Assembly: GCF_018417595.1 (NCBI RefSeq)
Contig: NZ_CP070982.1
Span: 4,019,001-4,083,000 of the forward strand
Direction: 5' to 3'
Length of the DNA stretch: 64,000 bases
From: Pseudomonas entomophila
Lineage (GTDB): Bacteria > Pseudomonadota > Gammaproteobacteria > Pseudomonadales > Pseudomonadaceae
A program made the translations under genes and the position numbers. Within the stretch, counting starts at the first letter, position 1, and each line of letters starts with the position of its first letter. Of this stretch, positions 18,723 to 26,547 are shown piece by piece. The notes under the pieces were generated by a model. It worked only from the letters and a program-made list of their open reading frames with translations, ran no database searches and was not told where the DNA came from.

Positions 18723-18851
18723 GGGGAAGTCTCCTGGGGTGGGGAAGCTGGCATTGCACAGGATGGTGATTAAGGGGGGATTATGACCCTTGGCGCGGGT
18801 TTCGTCGTGGGGTGCCGTATTGGCGGGCTGTAGCCTTGCAGCACTGTTGGG

Positions 18852-19008
18852 ATCGAGCGCCGCTACGCGCCGCATCGCGGATGAATCCGCTCCTACACAC
18901 AGGGCATGATTGTCCGCCTTGTTGGCACGACGCTATATTTCGAGCTGGCAACCCTGGCCTGTAGGAGCGGATTCATCCGCGATGCGCCGCACAGCGGCGC
19001 TCAATCTC
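18852..19008. repeat. REPIN: inverted pair of REP sequences
   Basis: Two REP arms with the core CGCGGATGAATCCGCTCCTAC lie in opposite orientation (about 18852-18898 and 18959-19008), separated by roughly 60 bp. They fill most of the 351-bp gap between the response regulator and the GFA-family gene; nothing else is evident there. Confidence 0.8.
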
Positions 19009-19073
19009 AACCGCGCTACAACCCCTTCGTCGAGCCCCTCGCAAGCACCAGGCTCAAGGCTGGAAATGATCAA

Positions 19074-19454
19074 ATGAACGATACCTACCAAGGCAGCTGC
19101 CTGTGCACGGCGGTACGCTATGAATTGCAGACCGCGCCAAAGGCGGTCAGCCATTGCCATTGCAGCCAGTGCCGCAAGGGACATGGTGCGCTGTTCGCCA
19201 CTTACGGCAGCGTGCCTCGCGGTGCACTGCGAATACTGGAAGGGGCTGACTGCCTCACCGAATACCCCTCTTCCGAATCGGTACTGCGCACCTTCTGCGC
19301 ACGATGCGGCTCATCCTTGTTCTGGTCGCGCTCACAGGGCGAGTTCACCGACTGGGTTTCCATCGCGTTGGCTACGCTCGATACGCCCTTCACCCCAGAA
19401 AAGCACAAACACATTCATCTCGACTCAGCGGTTCACTGGTACCCACACACCTGA
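19074..19454 (+). CDS. GFA / CENP-V family zinc protein
   Basis: A 126-residue protein of the glutathione-dependent formaldehyde-activating (GFA) fold. The zinc-binding cysteines are clear: GSCLCTAVRYEL, SHCHCSQCRKGHG and FCARCGSSLFW. Most family members are small cytosolic proteins without proven formaldehyde activity, so a specific reaction should not be assumed. The start at 19074 gives the standard N-terminus; the ribosome site (GGAAATG) is weak. Confidence 0.85.
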   Translation: MNDTYQGSCLCTAVRYELQTAPKAVSHCHCSQCRKGHGALFATYGSVPRGALRILEGADCLTEYPSSESVLRTFCARCGSSLFWSRSQGEFTDWVSIALATLDTPFTPEKHKHIHLDSAVHWYPHT

Positions 19455-19483
19455 GTGCAAATCACCGGACAAGGATGAACGAC

Positions 19484-20044
19484 ATGGTTTCGCTGACCCA
19501 CGCGCGCGTATTGGACATCGCACTGGAAAACGCCACCAATCGCGCATTGCTCGCGCTGCTGCCCACACTGGACCTGCCCAACTGCATGCTAACGGCAGGC
19601 TGCCTGTTCCAGACGTTCTGGAACGTCCGCTCGGGCCGAGCGGCCGAATGGGGCATCAAGGACTACGACATCGCCTATTTCGATGAAGACCTGTCGTGGG
19701 AAGCCGAGGACCGGGTGATCGCCCGGGTGCGTGACGCTTGCGAGCACCTTGGGGTCAATGTGGAAGTGCGCAACCAGGCCAGGGTTCATCTCTGGTATGA
19801 AGCCAAGTTCGGGGCGCACTATCCGCCGTTGCAGTCGGTGACCGAGGGGATAGACCGCTACCTCATCTGCTCCACTTGCCTGGGCGTGGAAGTCGGCACG
19901 GGTGAGCTGTACAGCACCTATGGCCTCGAAGACCTGCAAGACGACGTGCTGAGAATGAATGCCCGGAACCCGCAGCCGGTGCTGTTCAGGCGCAAGGCCG
20001 ACAGCTATCGGGAGCGGTGGCCTTGGTTGAAGGTCGCTGGCTAG
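19484..20044 (+). CDS. Nucleotidyltransferase family protein (DUF925 type)
   Basis: About 186 residues, resembling the NTP_transf_6/DUF925 family. The active-site-like stretch is WGIKDYDIAYFDEDLSWEAE, and family motifs continue in EVRNQARVHLWYEAKFG and STYGLEDLQDDVLRMNARNP. The ATG at 19484 has AAGGA 8 bases upstream and is preferred over ATG 19475. It overlaps the 3' end of the convergent Nudix gene by 4 bases. Substrate unknown. Confidence 0.75.
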   Translation: MVSLTHARVLDIALENATNRALLALLPTLDLPNCMLTAGCLFQTFWNVRSGRAAEWGIKDYDIAYFDEDLSWEAEDRVIARVRDACEHLGVNVEVRNQARVHLWYEAKFGAHYPPLQSVTEGIDRYLICSTCLGVEVGTGELYSTYGLEDLQDDVLRMNARNPQPVLFRRKADSYRERWPWLKVAG

Positions 20045-20448
20045 GCGAGTGCCTGGTGTAGATGGGCCAGCGCTCGCTGAAAGACTGGGTGACAGTCCGC
20101 GTAGGGCAACTGATCGAGTGGAGCCCAGAAAAACTCGAACACGTGGCCATGGTCGTCCAGGGTCTGGTGAGACCAATGCTCAGGCAGTGCCGCTTGCACC
20201 TGGCACAGGTGGAACGACCAGACCTGATCAAGGTGTCCGGATGCCCAGCAACCCAAGTCATCCTTGATCGTTGCGCCATGGATACCCGACTCCTCCGCCA
20301 ATTCGCGCAAAGCCGCCTCACGCGGTGCTTCGCCCTGTTCGATGGTGCCTTTCACCAGCTGCACCCCGGCCAAGGGGTGGCGAAACAGAAGGATTAGCGG
20401 CTGCGGCGTGGATGAGAGCACTACGGCACAGGCCTTGGCTGGCAGCAT
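20041..20448 (-). CDS. Nudix hydrolase
   Basis: A 135-residue single-domain Nudix protein. The Nudix box is complete: GTIEQGEAPREAALRELAEE followed by SGI (GX5EX7REUXEEXGU), at about residues 34-56. It starts MLPAKACAVVL with the usual first strand. The nucleotide-diphosphate substrate cannot be inferred. Confidence 0.88.
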   Translation of the reverse strand: MLPAKACAVVLSSTPQPLILLFRHPLAGVQLVKGTIEQGEAPREAALRELAEESGIHGATIKDDLGCWASGHLDQVWSFHLCQVQAALPEHWSHQTLDDHGHVFEFFWAPLDQLPYADCHPVFQRALAHLHQALA

Positions 20449-20619
20449 GGCGATGTCCTTTTCGGGGATGACGGCTGGTTATCTTACCGTTGCAGGCCGT
20501 AGCGAAGACTCCCCACGTGAAGTGACCACGGTTTAAGTGGCGAAAATCAGATTTCACCGCTTCCTTGTAGTCCATTTCCCAAACATACTGCTGCGGCCTT
20601 TTTTCCGTTGCGACCTCCC
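20449..20619. other. Intergenic stretch entering the left direct repeat
   Basis: No gene is seen. The duplicated segment begins near 20538, at TGGCGAAAATCAGA. Confidence 0.5.
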
Positions 20620-20839
20620 AGGCAGGGCTCTAGTCTCGGCGAGTCGCTGGTGTTCAGCGACCGGCTTTGACAGGCCGCGACGGTATTAAGCATGCGGCTA
20701 GCCCTTGATGGCGGCTGTACGTGCGGGCACGCTCGCGTGCGCCGGAACTTTGCTTATTCCGCCGGTCTGTCAACCCGCGTACAGCTGCCACCCTTCTGTT
20801 TGACAGCAGACAGGTGGCAGCCCTCAAAGGAATAAGAAG
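20620..20839 (+). ncRNA. Candidate structured leader RNA upstream of DUF6124 gene (copy A)
   Basis: The leader can form a hairpin TCGCTG/CAGCGA (20644-20660) and a 12-bp stem GGCGGCTGTACG (20710-20721) with CGTACAGCTGCC (20778-20789), enclosing a GCACGC/GCGTGC hairpin. The 3' arm can instead pair as GCTGCCACC (20784-20792) with GGTGGCAGC (20813-20821), just before the AAAGGA ribosome site. The two pairings exclude each other, as in an attenuator or riboswitch. Copy B keeps the main stems with compensating changes. I do not recognise a named RNA family. Confidence 0.5.
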
Positions 20840-21085
20840 ATGCTAAAGATCGTCCCCGATCCACCCCACAACCACCACTCCCTCGAAGACACCATCATCC
20901 GGGCCACGGAGTACGCTCTCTGCGCGCAGACCGTGGCGCATCAGGCTGTTCTGCTGCATCCCAAGTCGCCCGTGTCGATTCTGGTCATGGCCGCGATGCA
21001 TGAAATGGAGGCGCTGCGGGTGCTGCTCGAATCGGCGTTGATTCAGGTGCAGATGCCGCAGGTGGAGCCTCGCACGTTGCATTAA
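20840..21085 (+). CDS. DUF6124 family protein (copy A)
   Basis: An 81-residue protein resembling the DUF6124 family of small Pseudomonas proteins: a conserved basic/proline start (MLKIVPDPP), then two amphipathic helices (EDTIIRATEYALCAQTVAHQ; VSILVMAAMHEMEALRVLLE). Function unknown. The start is fixed by AAAGGA 10 bases upstream. It follows a structured leader and precedes a DUF3077 gene. A nearly identical copy is at 30215-30460. Confidence 0.75.
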   Translation: MLKIVPDPPHNHHSLEDTIIRATEYALCAQTVAHQAVLLHPKSPVSILVMAAMHEMEALRVLLESALIQVQMPQVEPRTLH

Positions 21086-21119
21086 GGTGTTAGCCATAGG
21101 TTGCCTGGGCTGGCCTCAT

Positions 21120-21145
21120 CGCCGGCAAGCCGGCTCCCACAGGGG
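21120..21145. repeat. Single REP element
   Basis: The palindromic core GCCGGCAAGCCGGCTCC sits between the DUF6124 and DUF3077 genes. The corresponding spacer in copy B carries an inverted pair instead. Confidence 0.6.
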
Positions 21146-21233
21146 ATCGGCGTGGCTGCGCGGCAGATGCTGTGTAGCTGATTGCTGGACTACCTGCTCG
21201 CCCAGGCACCGATCATTTCAGGGAGATTGAGCC

Positions 21234-21503
21234 ATGAGCACAGACGACACCACGCCCCACACCACCGTGGGCAAGACCAAGTTCTACCAGGGTGAAAAGC
21301 ATACCGACCCGCTGTTCTGCATCGAACCCGGCATCCCTTGCCAGCACGCACGGGAACAGGCTTCGGAATTGATGGGCTGCGTGTGCGACCTGACCATCAC
21401 CGGGATCATGGAGGAAAAGCCTCAGCTGATCTGGGCATCGTATTACCTGAGCGCGCTGGCCAAGGCGCTGATGGATGATGCGGAGTTGGGGATGAAGCAT
21501 TAA
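21234..21503 (+). CDS. DUF3077 family protein (copy A)
   Basis: An 89-residue protein matching the DUF3077 pattern: GKTKFYQGEKHTDPLFCIEP, then CQHAREQASELMGCVCDLTI and a C-terminal helix ASYYLSALAKALMDDAELGM. Function unknown. An AGGGAGA ribosome site precedes the ATG. Copy B (30599-30868) differs by one residue (Glu/Asp at about position 67). Confidence 0.78.
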   Translation: MSTDDTTPHTTVGKTKFYQGEKHTDPLFCIEPGIPCQHAREQASELMGCVCDLTITGIMEEKPQLIWASYYLSALAKALMDDAELGMKH

Positions 21504-21551
21504 GGCGTTGTTTTTTCGAGGCGTTTGACGAAAGGGTTGCAGCGCCTGGGA

Positions 21552-21769
21552 GATCGAGCGCCGCCCGCGCGGCGCATCGCGGATGAATCCGCTCCTACAT
21601 CGGTTGCAACGTGCCGCATCTGTCAGGCCATAGTTGCCTGCCTTGGCGCCAGCCGAAAAATCGCGTCGTACAAACAAGGCGAACAACCATGGCCTATCAG
21701 GCATAGGCACGTTGCAACAAATGTAGGAGCGGATTCATCCGCGATGCGCCGCGCGGGCGGCGCTCGATC
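21552..21769. repeat. Long REPIN with 49-bp perfect inverted arms (copy A)
   Basis: Arms 21552-21600 and 21721-21769 are perfect reverse complements. Pairing continues inside through GTTGCAACGTGC/GCACGTTGCAAC. The element fills most of the 464-bp gap between the DUF3077 gene and the dusA fragment and could form a large cruciform. Confidence 0.85.
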
Positions 21770-21967
21770 TTGAATGCGGTGCATGGCTACCGCCCTGCAC
21801 CTGGCTGCCAACACACGATCAAAAACACTTCACCCCCGGCCGGCACCTTAATCGCCAATCGGACCGGACGAATCCCACCATGCTTGGTAAACTGGCGCCC
21901 ATCAACCTATCCATCGCCTGCCAGCGGGACCCGCCGCCTGGCTTCGCTGAGTTCGTGCCCCAGACAT

Positions 21968-22066
21968 ATGCAATCTCAAGCCGCTTCCTCCTTGCGCCCC
22001 GAGCCATCCCGCCGCTTCAGCGTTGCGCCGATGATGGATTGGGCGGGTACTTCTATCAGCCTTTGA
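21968..22066 (+). pseudogene. dusA: dusA 5' fragment (left island junction)
   Basis: The first 25 codons of tRNA-dihydrouridine synthase A, identical to intact dusA at 31333, run up to VAPMMDW. At 22042 the frame enters island sequence and stops after seven foreign codons. This marks the left junction of the inserted island. Confidence 0.9.
22025..22042 (+). mobile_element. Candidate attachment site, left (in dusA)
   Basis: An 18-bp sequence GCGCCGATGATGGATTGG is shared with 31390-31407 at the exact end of homology. The conserved start of dusA is a known target of a class of tyrosine recombinases. Direct evidence of site-specific recombination is lacking, since identity extends 1.5 kb to the left. 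Confidence 0.55.
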
Positions 22067-22381
22067 TTTCCGCGTAATCTCTAGCGCCATAAATCCATCC
22101 GTACCAATTTTTTACCAACCAAATCTTTTGACGACAGTCATAAAAGCCCCAGTGTCGCCTTGGCTCTGCTAGACACTCTATGCTGCATCGATCACGGCCT
22201 GGCGAGTTCGATCCTTCATGGTAGCCGGCACAAAAGACATCGCTTTTTGATCGGCCGGTCAATCAAACATCATGGGTCGAAAGCTCATATCCAGGCCTGC
22301 GGTGGTTTTTGGCGTGTGCCGATGGCGCACATGCAGGGCACTGTGCCACTATTCGGGTAACGAATGAAGAAGAGGTCTGTG
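22067..22381. other. Left end of island, no recognised gene
   Basis: About 315 bp. A minus-strand open frame of 68 codons (22056-22262) is the only candidate; I see no family motif in it. The promoter of the nuclease gene should lie here, but no convincing -10/-35 pair was found. Confidence 0.4.
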
Positions 22382-24181
22382 ATGAAGCTCTCTGGAATCC
22401 GTATCAGAAATTATCGAACCATTGCCAATGAGCAGACGGTGGATTTGAGTCGTGGAATGACTTTAGTGGGGCCAAACAACGCTGGTAAAACTAATATTTT
22501 AACAGCTATAAAAATGTTGTTTACCGGCTATGAAAACGTACATGCCTATTCCCGAGAGCATGATCTTACCTTCGGTGAACGTTCCGGACAAACAAGCCTC
22601 GTGGGTGTCTTCACCGGCGACAGTGCCGGTAAAGATAAGGCGATTTATGACTTACTCGCCGAACTGAAAGGAATGCTACAAGCGGAGGGAGCTGCAGAAT
22701 ACGTCAACGACAACGAGATCCACCTCTACCTTACCTTCACTACAACTTCCAATCCATCATATCGATTCTTCCCCAACTCCAAACGCCCTACGGATGCCAG
22801 TGGCAAATCTGCTTTCTCACGCAAAGAACGGGATCTAGTGCAAAAGCTATTAGCCAGCTTTGTATGCCATTATGTTCCATCAAACAAGTCATTTGAAAAT
22901 ATTTATCAAGAACCTCTCACCCCCTTCATCAAAAAACACGTTTCCAAATCACTAGAAAACAAAGTTAAAGAAATCGAAAACAGTTTGGCAACCACCGCCT
23001 CCAGCTTGACATCAGCGCTCAAAGACTGTGGACTTCCGGATATTTCCGTTCGTTTCGACATGCCCAACAAAGCTCTCACAGACTTACTAAGCGGCTTCGA
23101 GTTTAAACTGCGCGACCCCAATGAAACATCTGTATTCAAAAAAGGAGTTGGCATTCAGTCAACAGCAATTTTGTCTTCATTCGACTGGATCACTCAGCAA
23201 GAAGTAGATGGCGGACTGGAGGTTATCTGGCTCATTGAAGAGCCTGAGGCATTTTTACACCCCACACTCAATACTGTCTGCAAACGACTCTTAGCGAGAC
23301 TGCAATCCAGAAGCCTTGTAGTTATCACCACACACTCACTTAGTTTCGTCCCGCAAAACCCGGCCCTTACGGCGGGCGTGACACGGTCCGACGGTAACAA
23401 ATCATTGATTTCCAAATATAAAACCTATAGAGAATCAACTGAAGCCATCCGCAAGTCCATCGGCGTAAAATTCTCAGACTTCTTCAATCTTGGCCAATTA
23501 AATGTACTACTGGAAGGTCCTTCAGACAGGGAGTACCTTGAATGGATCTTGAAAATACTGGACCCAGCCGACTACCCTCTATCTCATCTACGGTCAAGTG
23601 AATGCCATTATTTAGACTATGGCGGCGTAACTCACTTAGCTGGATTTCTTCGGGCCACCTGGGAGTTCATCAGAAGTGAGACCTGTGTAGTATCTGTCTT
23701 TGACGGGGATCCTGCGGGAGAGCGGGAGCGAAGAAACTTACAACAGTATTTTGGCCAGAAAGATATCCCATTCCAGCCGAACGACGACTTCATATCTGTA
23801 CGCAAGGGCTTTCCAATCGAGGCTTTGTTCCCAGACAGCTGGATCAGCAAATGTAAAACAGCCCATCCAAATTGGTTCTCTGACTTCTCAGTAGATGTTT
23901 CAGGCGAGCTGGAAGCCTTCGAATTAAAAGACGGCTCCAAAAAGAGCTTTGCGGCATTCGTAAAGGATTTGGCCAATAAAGCCGAGAACTTAGAATGGGC
24001 TAAAAGATGGATCGACGTCTGCAACGCCCTCGATAACGCCTTAAGAAATAAAAAGATCAAACTTTCACTAAGTGAGGGAGCAATAGAACTAGCTGACCTT
24101 ACTGAGGACACAGAGCCGCTGAACGAGAATGATATCGACATCGATGCCGCGAAGAATACTGAACCCGTTGCGATCGCCTAG
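22382..24181 (+). CDS. OLD-family ATP-dependent nuclease (ABC ATPase + TOPRIM, GajA-like)
   Basis: A 599-residue protein with the OLD architecture. The ABC-type ATPase comes first: Walker A VGPNNAGKTN (about residues 29-38), a signature-like KKGVGIQST (about 253), Walker B VIWLIEEPEAFLHP (about 280) and switch His in TTHSLSF. The C-terminal TOPRIM nuclease domain has the acidic residues LLEGPSDREYLEWIL (about 376) and VSVFDGDPAGER (about 438). OLD-like proteins include phage P2 Old and Gabija GajA, so antiphage DNA cleavage is a fair inference. No UvrD-like GajB partner is adjacent; the next gene is a small membrane protein. I chose ATG 22382 because AGAGG lies 6 bases upstream. Confidence 0.85.
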   Translation: MKLSGIRIRNYRTIANEQTVDLSRGMTLVGPNNAGKTNILTAIKMLFTGYENVHAYSREHDLTFGERSGQTSLVGVFTGDSAGKDKAIYDLLAELKGMLQAEGAAEYVNDNEIHLYLTFTTTSNPSYRFFPNSKRPTDASGKSAFSRKERDLVQKLLASFVCHYVPSNKSFENIYQEPLTPFIKKHVSKSLENKVKEIENSLATTASSLTSALKDCGLPDISVRFDMPNKALTDLLSGFEFKLRDPNETSVFKKGVGIQSTAILSSFDWITQQEVDGGLEVIWLIEEPEAFLHPTLNTVCKRLLARLQSRSLVVITTHSLSFVPQNPALTAGVTRSDGNKSLISKYKTYRESTEAIRKSIGVKFSDFFNLGQLNVLLEGPSDREYLEWILKILDPADYPLSHLRSSECHYLDYGGVTHLAGFLRATWEFIRSETCVVSVFDGDPAGERERRNLQQYFGQKDIPFQPNDDFISVRKGFPIEALFPDSWISKCKTAHPNWFSDFSVDVSGELEAFELKDGSKKSFAAFVKDLANKAENLEWAKRWIDVCNALDNALRNKKIKLSLSEGAIELADLTEDTEPLNENDIDIDAAKNTEPVAIA

Positions 24182-24221
24182 TTTCGGCCGAGCCTTCGAC
24201 GCTGCCATTTAGCCTAGGGGG

Positions 24222-24929
24222 ATGAATTTTAAACCATGCGCGATAATCATATTCATTATAACCATAGCAGCCGACATAATAATGGACATCGAATCTTTTC
24301 AGCAATGCCTGACCTACATAAAATCCAACAATGCAGCAAAACCTATAATTGAGACATTGCTCCCTTACGGGAGTGCGCTAGCAGGAGTTATTATTGGCTT
24401 TTTATTAAATCAAACGCGAGATTGGTGGAAAGATCGAAACTCGCTAAAAAATAAGAAAAAATGCATTAGCGAAGACGTCCATCGAGCTCGGCACTCAATG
24501 CAGCTTGCCATCAAAGAATGCGTCAGCATTTTAAACATTCTTATCATAAAAAAACTTCCTTCCGGCCACAATTTTCCGACAGGTTTCAAAACCCCTTTGC
24601 TAGAGGAATACTTTCCAGCCATTGCGCACACATACAGCGTTCAAGACAGATACTTTTTGAAAGAACTCGACACACACACCAACCACCTAGAGCGTCTTAC
24701 AAAAGAATTATCACCAGACAAAGGCGTCTTCGGTTTTTCCCTTACCACCTTAGAAATCCTAAACACTTGTGCAACTATGATAGGGATGTGCGACCTTTTA
24801 CTAGGCGAGCAAAATCGAGACAACTTACCTGCCCTACTAACATCGCTCGGGCATAATAATGATGACTTATTAGTCATTGAGATAATGTCTGAAAATGCCG
24901 AACAAAATAACGACAAACTCAAACTCTAA
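24222..24929 (+). CDS. Two-TM protein of unknown function, partner gene of the OLD-like nuclease
   Basis: 235 residues, not recognised. An N-terminal hydrophobic helix (CAIIIFIITIAADIIM) and a second one at about residues 50-66 (YGSALAGVIIGFLLN) are followed by a basic stop-transfer stretch and a 160-residue helical domain predicted cytosolic. It starts 40 bases after the nuclease stop in the same direction and shares its AT-rich codon use, so the two are probably co-transcribed. The GGGG site abuts the ATG, so the start is uncertain; ATG 24282 would remove the first helix. Membrane partners are common in abortive-infection pairs, but that role is inference. Confidence 0.65.
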   Translation: MNFKPCAIIIFIITIAADIIMDIESFQQCLTYIKSNNAAKPIIETLLPYGSALAGVIIGFLLNQTRDWWKDRNSLKNKKKCISEDVHRARHSMQLAIKECVSILNILIIKKLPSGHNFPTGFKTPLLEEYFPAIAHTYSVQDRYFLKELDTHTNHLERLTKELSPDKGVFGFSLTTLEILNTCATMIGMCDLLLGEQNRDNLPALLTSLGHNNDDLLVIEIMSENAEQNNDKLKL

Positions 24930-25026
24930 TAACCAGCTCGTTTCTGTTGGGACCACAGTTTAAAAGATGGCTGGGCATACAATGGTGTGCGACTCGCCCC
25001 AATTCTGCGCCAGTCGCCGCGAGCGT

Positions 25027-26208
25027 TCAGCTCGCGGATACGATCCAAAGTTGGTCGACCCGCGTCGTGTAGGACTGACTCATCATCTCCCGACGCATCC
25101 CCCAATAGGGGGTGCGGGGGACGCTCCCTGCCCGCACCGTTCCCCTGCCATACCGGTCGTTGATCTCATCAAGCACCGACATCAGCCGGCAACTAGTCAC
25201 CGGCTGGGTCACCGCGAACAGGTCGTCGGTGAACTCACCAGGCTGCCGCAGATCGAGTAGCAACACCTCGGCCTTGCTGTATCGGTAACCGGACTGGTAG
25301 ACACGCTCCACAGCCTCAGTTGCCGCCCGAGTCAGTAGCAAGGTGTCGTTGGTGGGATACGGCAGGTCGACCAGCGCACCTTTGGCAAAGTGCAGCTCGT
25401 TAGGGTTGAACATGCCGGTGCGGATCGACACTCGCATCCGCTTGCACAACGAGCCCTGGGCTCGCAGCTTTTCGGCTGCCCTGCCCGTGTAGGTGGCCAC
25501 TGCCTGCTTGATCGGCGTCAGCTCCGTCAGGCGCTTGCCGAACATCCGGCTGCAGCAGATCTCCTGCTTCGGTGGATCTGCCTCATCCAGTTCAAGGCAT
25601 GGCGTGCCGGCAAGTTCACGGGCGGTCTTCTCTACCACCACACTGAACTTGTCGCGCAGCATCCTCGGATCAGCCTTGGCCAGCTCCATCGCCGTGCGAA
25701 TGCCCATGGCTTCCAGGTGCGCCGTCATCCGCCGGCCGATGCCCCACACCTCTTTCACCTCGGTGTTACGCAGCACCCAGTCGCGCTTGAAGTCATCTGT
25801 GATGTCGACCACACCGCCAGTCTGCGCCTGCAAGCGCTTTGCGGTGTGGTTGGCGAGCTTCGCCAGGGTTTTGGTGCGGGCGATCCCGACACCAACAGGA
25901 ATGCCCGTGCAGCGCAGTACTTTGGCGCGCACATCCCGGCCGAGCTGGGAGAGGCTGCCCGTCATGCCGGTGAGATCGGCGAAGCACTCATCGATCGAAT
26001 AGACCTCGGCCGCCGGCACCATCGATTCGATCAGTGACATGACCCGCTCGCTCATGTCGCCATACAGCGCGTAGTTCGACGAGAAGGCCACAATGCCATG
26101 CCGGCGAAGTTTTTCCTTCGCCTGAAAGTAGGGCTCCCCCATCCTCACGAACGGCTTCGCATCGTACGACCTGGCGATCACACAGCCGTCTGAATATCTG
26201 AATGACAC
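25027..26208 (-). pseudogene. umuC: umuC, 5'-truncated (DNA polymerase V catalytic subunit remnant)
   Basis: About 393 codons of a Y-family translesion polymerase. Homology starts abruptly at SDGCVIARSYDAKPFVRMGE and runs to a normal C-terminus (VPRTPYWGMRREMMSQSYTT). The N-terminal 25-30 residues, including the catalytic Asp of the VDxNSFYAS motif, are missing; upstream codons are unrelated and quickly reach a stop. The second catalytic motif YSIDECFADL is intact. No umuD lies upstream. Without the first metal-binding Asp it should lack polymerase activity. Higher G+C than its island neighbours suggests a different origin. Confidence 0.85.
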
Positions 26209-26290
26209 TAACAGTTAGCGCCCTGTAAATCATTGATTTATAGATAAATTATCTATCTAACAGTTTTTAAGATTTTAGTATCGACGATAC
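26208..26290. repeat. Cluster of four short perfect palindromes
   Basis: Four odd-length palindromes occur in 83 bp: CTAACAGTTAG (26208-26218), TAAATCATTGATTTA (26226-26240), GATAAATTATC (26243-26253) and GTATCGACGATAC (26278-26290). They begin exactly at the break in umuC. They could be operator half-sites, a recombination or resolution site, or the scar of a lost element. Confidence 0.5.
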
Positions 26291-26335
26291 CGTCTAGGTG
26301 ACGCGCTCGAAGGAATAAGAGCTCGCGCAATGTTT

Positions 26336-26473
26336 CTACAGGTGGGTAGCAGACGCCTGCCAACCCGCGTCCCTGTCGCACGGATCATTCTTCACCATCT
26401 CTAGAGAAATGCCCGCCCAAGCAACGTTCACATATGCAGGCGCCTCGAAATCGGCTTCAATAGCATTGATGGC
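26336..26473 (-). other. Possible gene remnant, 45 codons
   Basis: An open minus-strand segment lies between two stops, with protein-like composition (EAPAYVNVAWAGISLEMVKN). It has no start codon or ribosome site, and I cannot name a family. The rest of the 339-bp gap between umuC and the PHP-ATPase holds the palindrome cluster. Confidence 0.25.
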
Positions 26474-26547
26474 TCAATGCTACCCGCACTGTAAGTAGAA
26501 AAAACAGCCAAACTCGAAAGCTTGCAACTCTAAATGGATGATTTGAA

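Larger units (their letters stand above)
20538..22042 (+). repeat. Left copy of a 1.5-kb direct repeat flanking the dusA island
   Basis: This segment matches 29910-31407 in the same orientation, in the same order: leader RNA, DUF6124 gene, DUF3077 gene, long REPIN, 5' end of dusA. From the DUF3077 start to the dusA junction the copies differ at only a few bases. The leader and the DUF6124-DUF3077 spacer differ much more. Identity stops abruptly after ATGATGGATTGG within the dusA reading frame. Confidence 0.9.

Noticed and set aside
21504..21967. Repeats near dusA considered as a CRISPR array
   Set aside because: There are only two arms in inverted orientation, with no regular direct repeats or spacers; this is a REPIN.
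22056..22262. Minus-strand 68-codon frame at the left island end, considered as an integrase tail
   Set aside because: No tyrosine-recombinase R-H-R-Y residues are recognisable and it is too short to support.
22382..24929. Gabija (GajAB) system
   Set aside because: The first gene is GajA-like, but the following gene lacks any helicase motif and has membrane helices, so GajB is absent.
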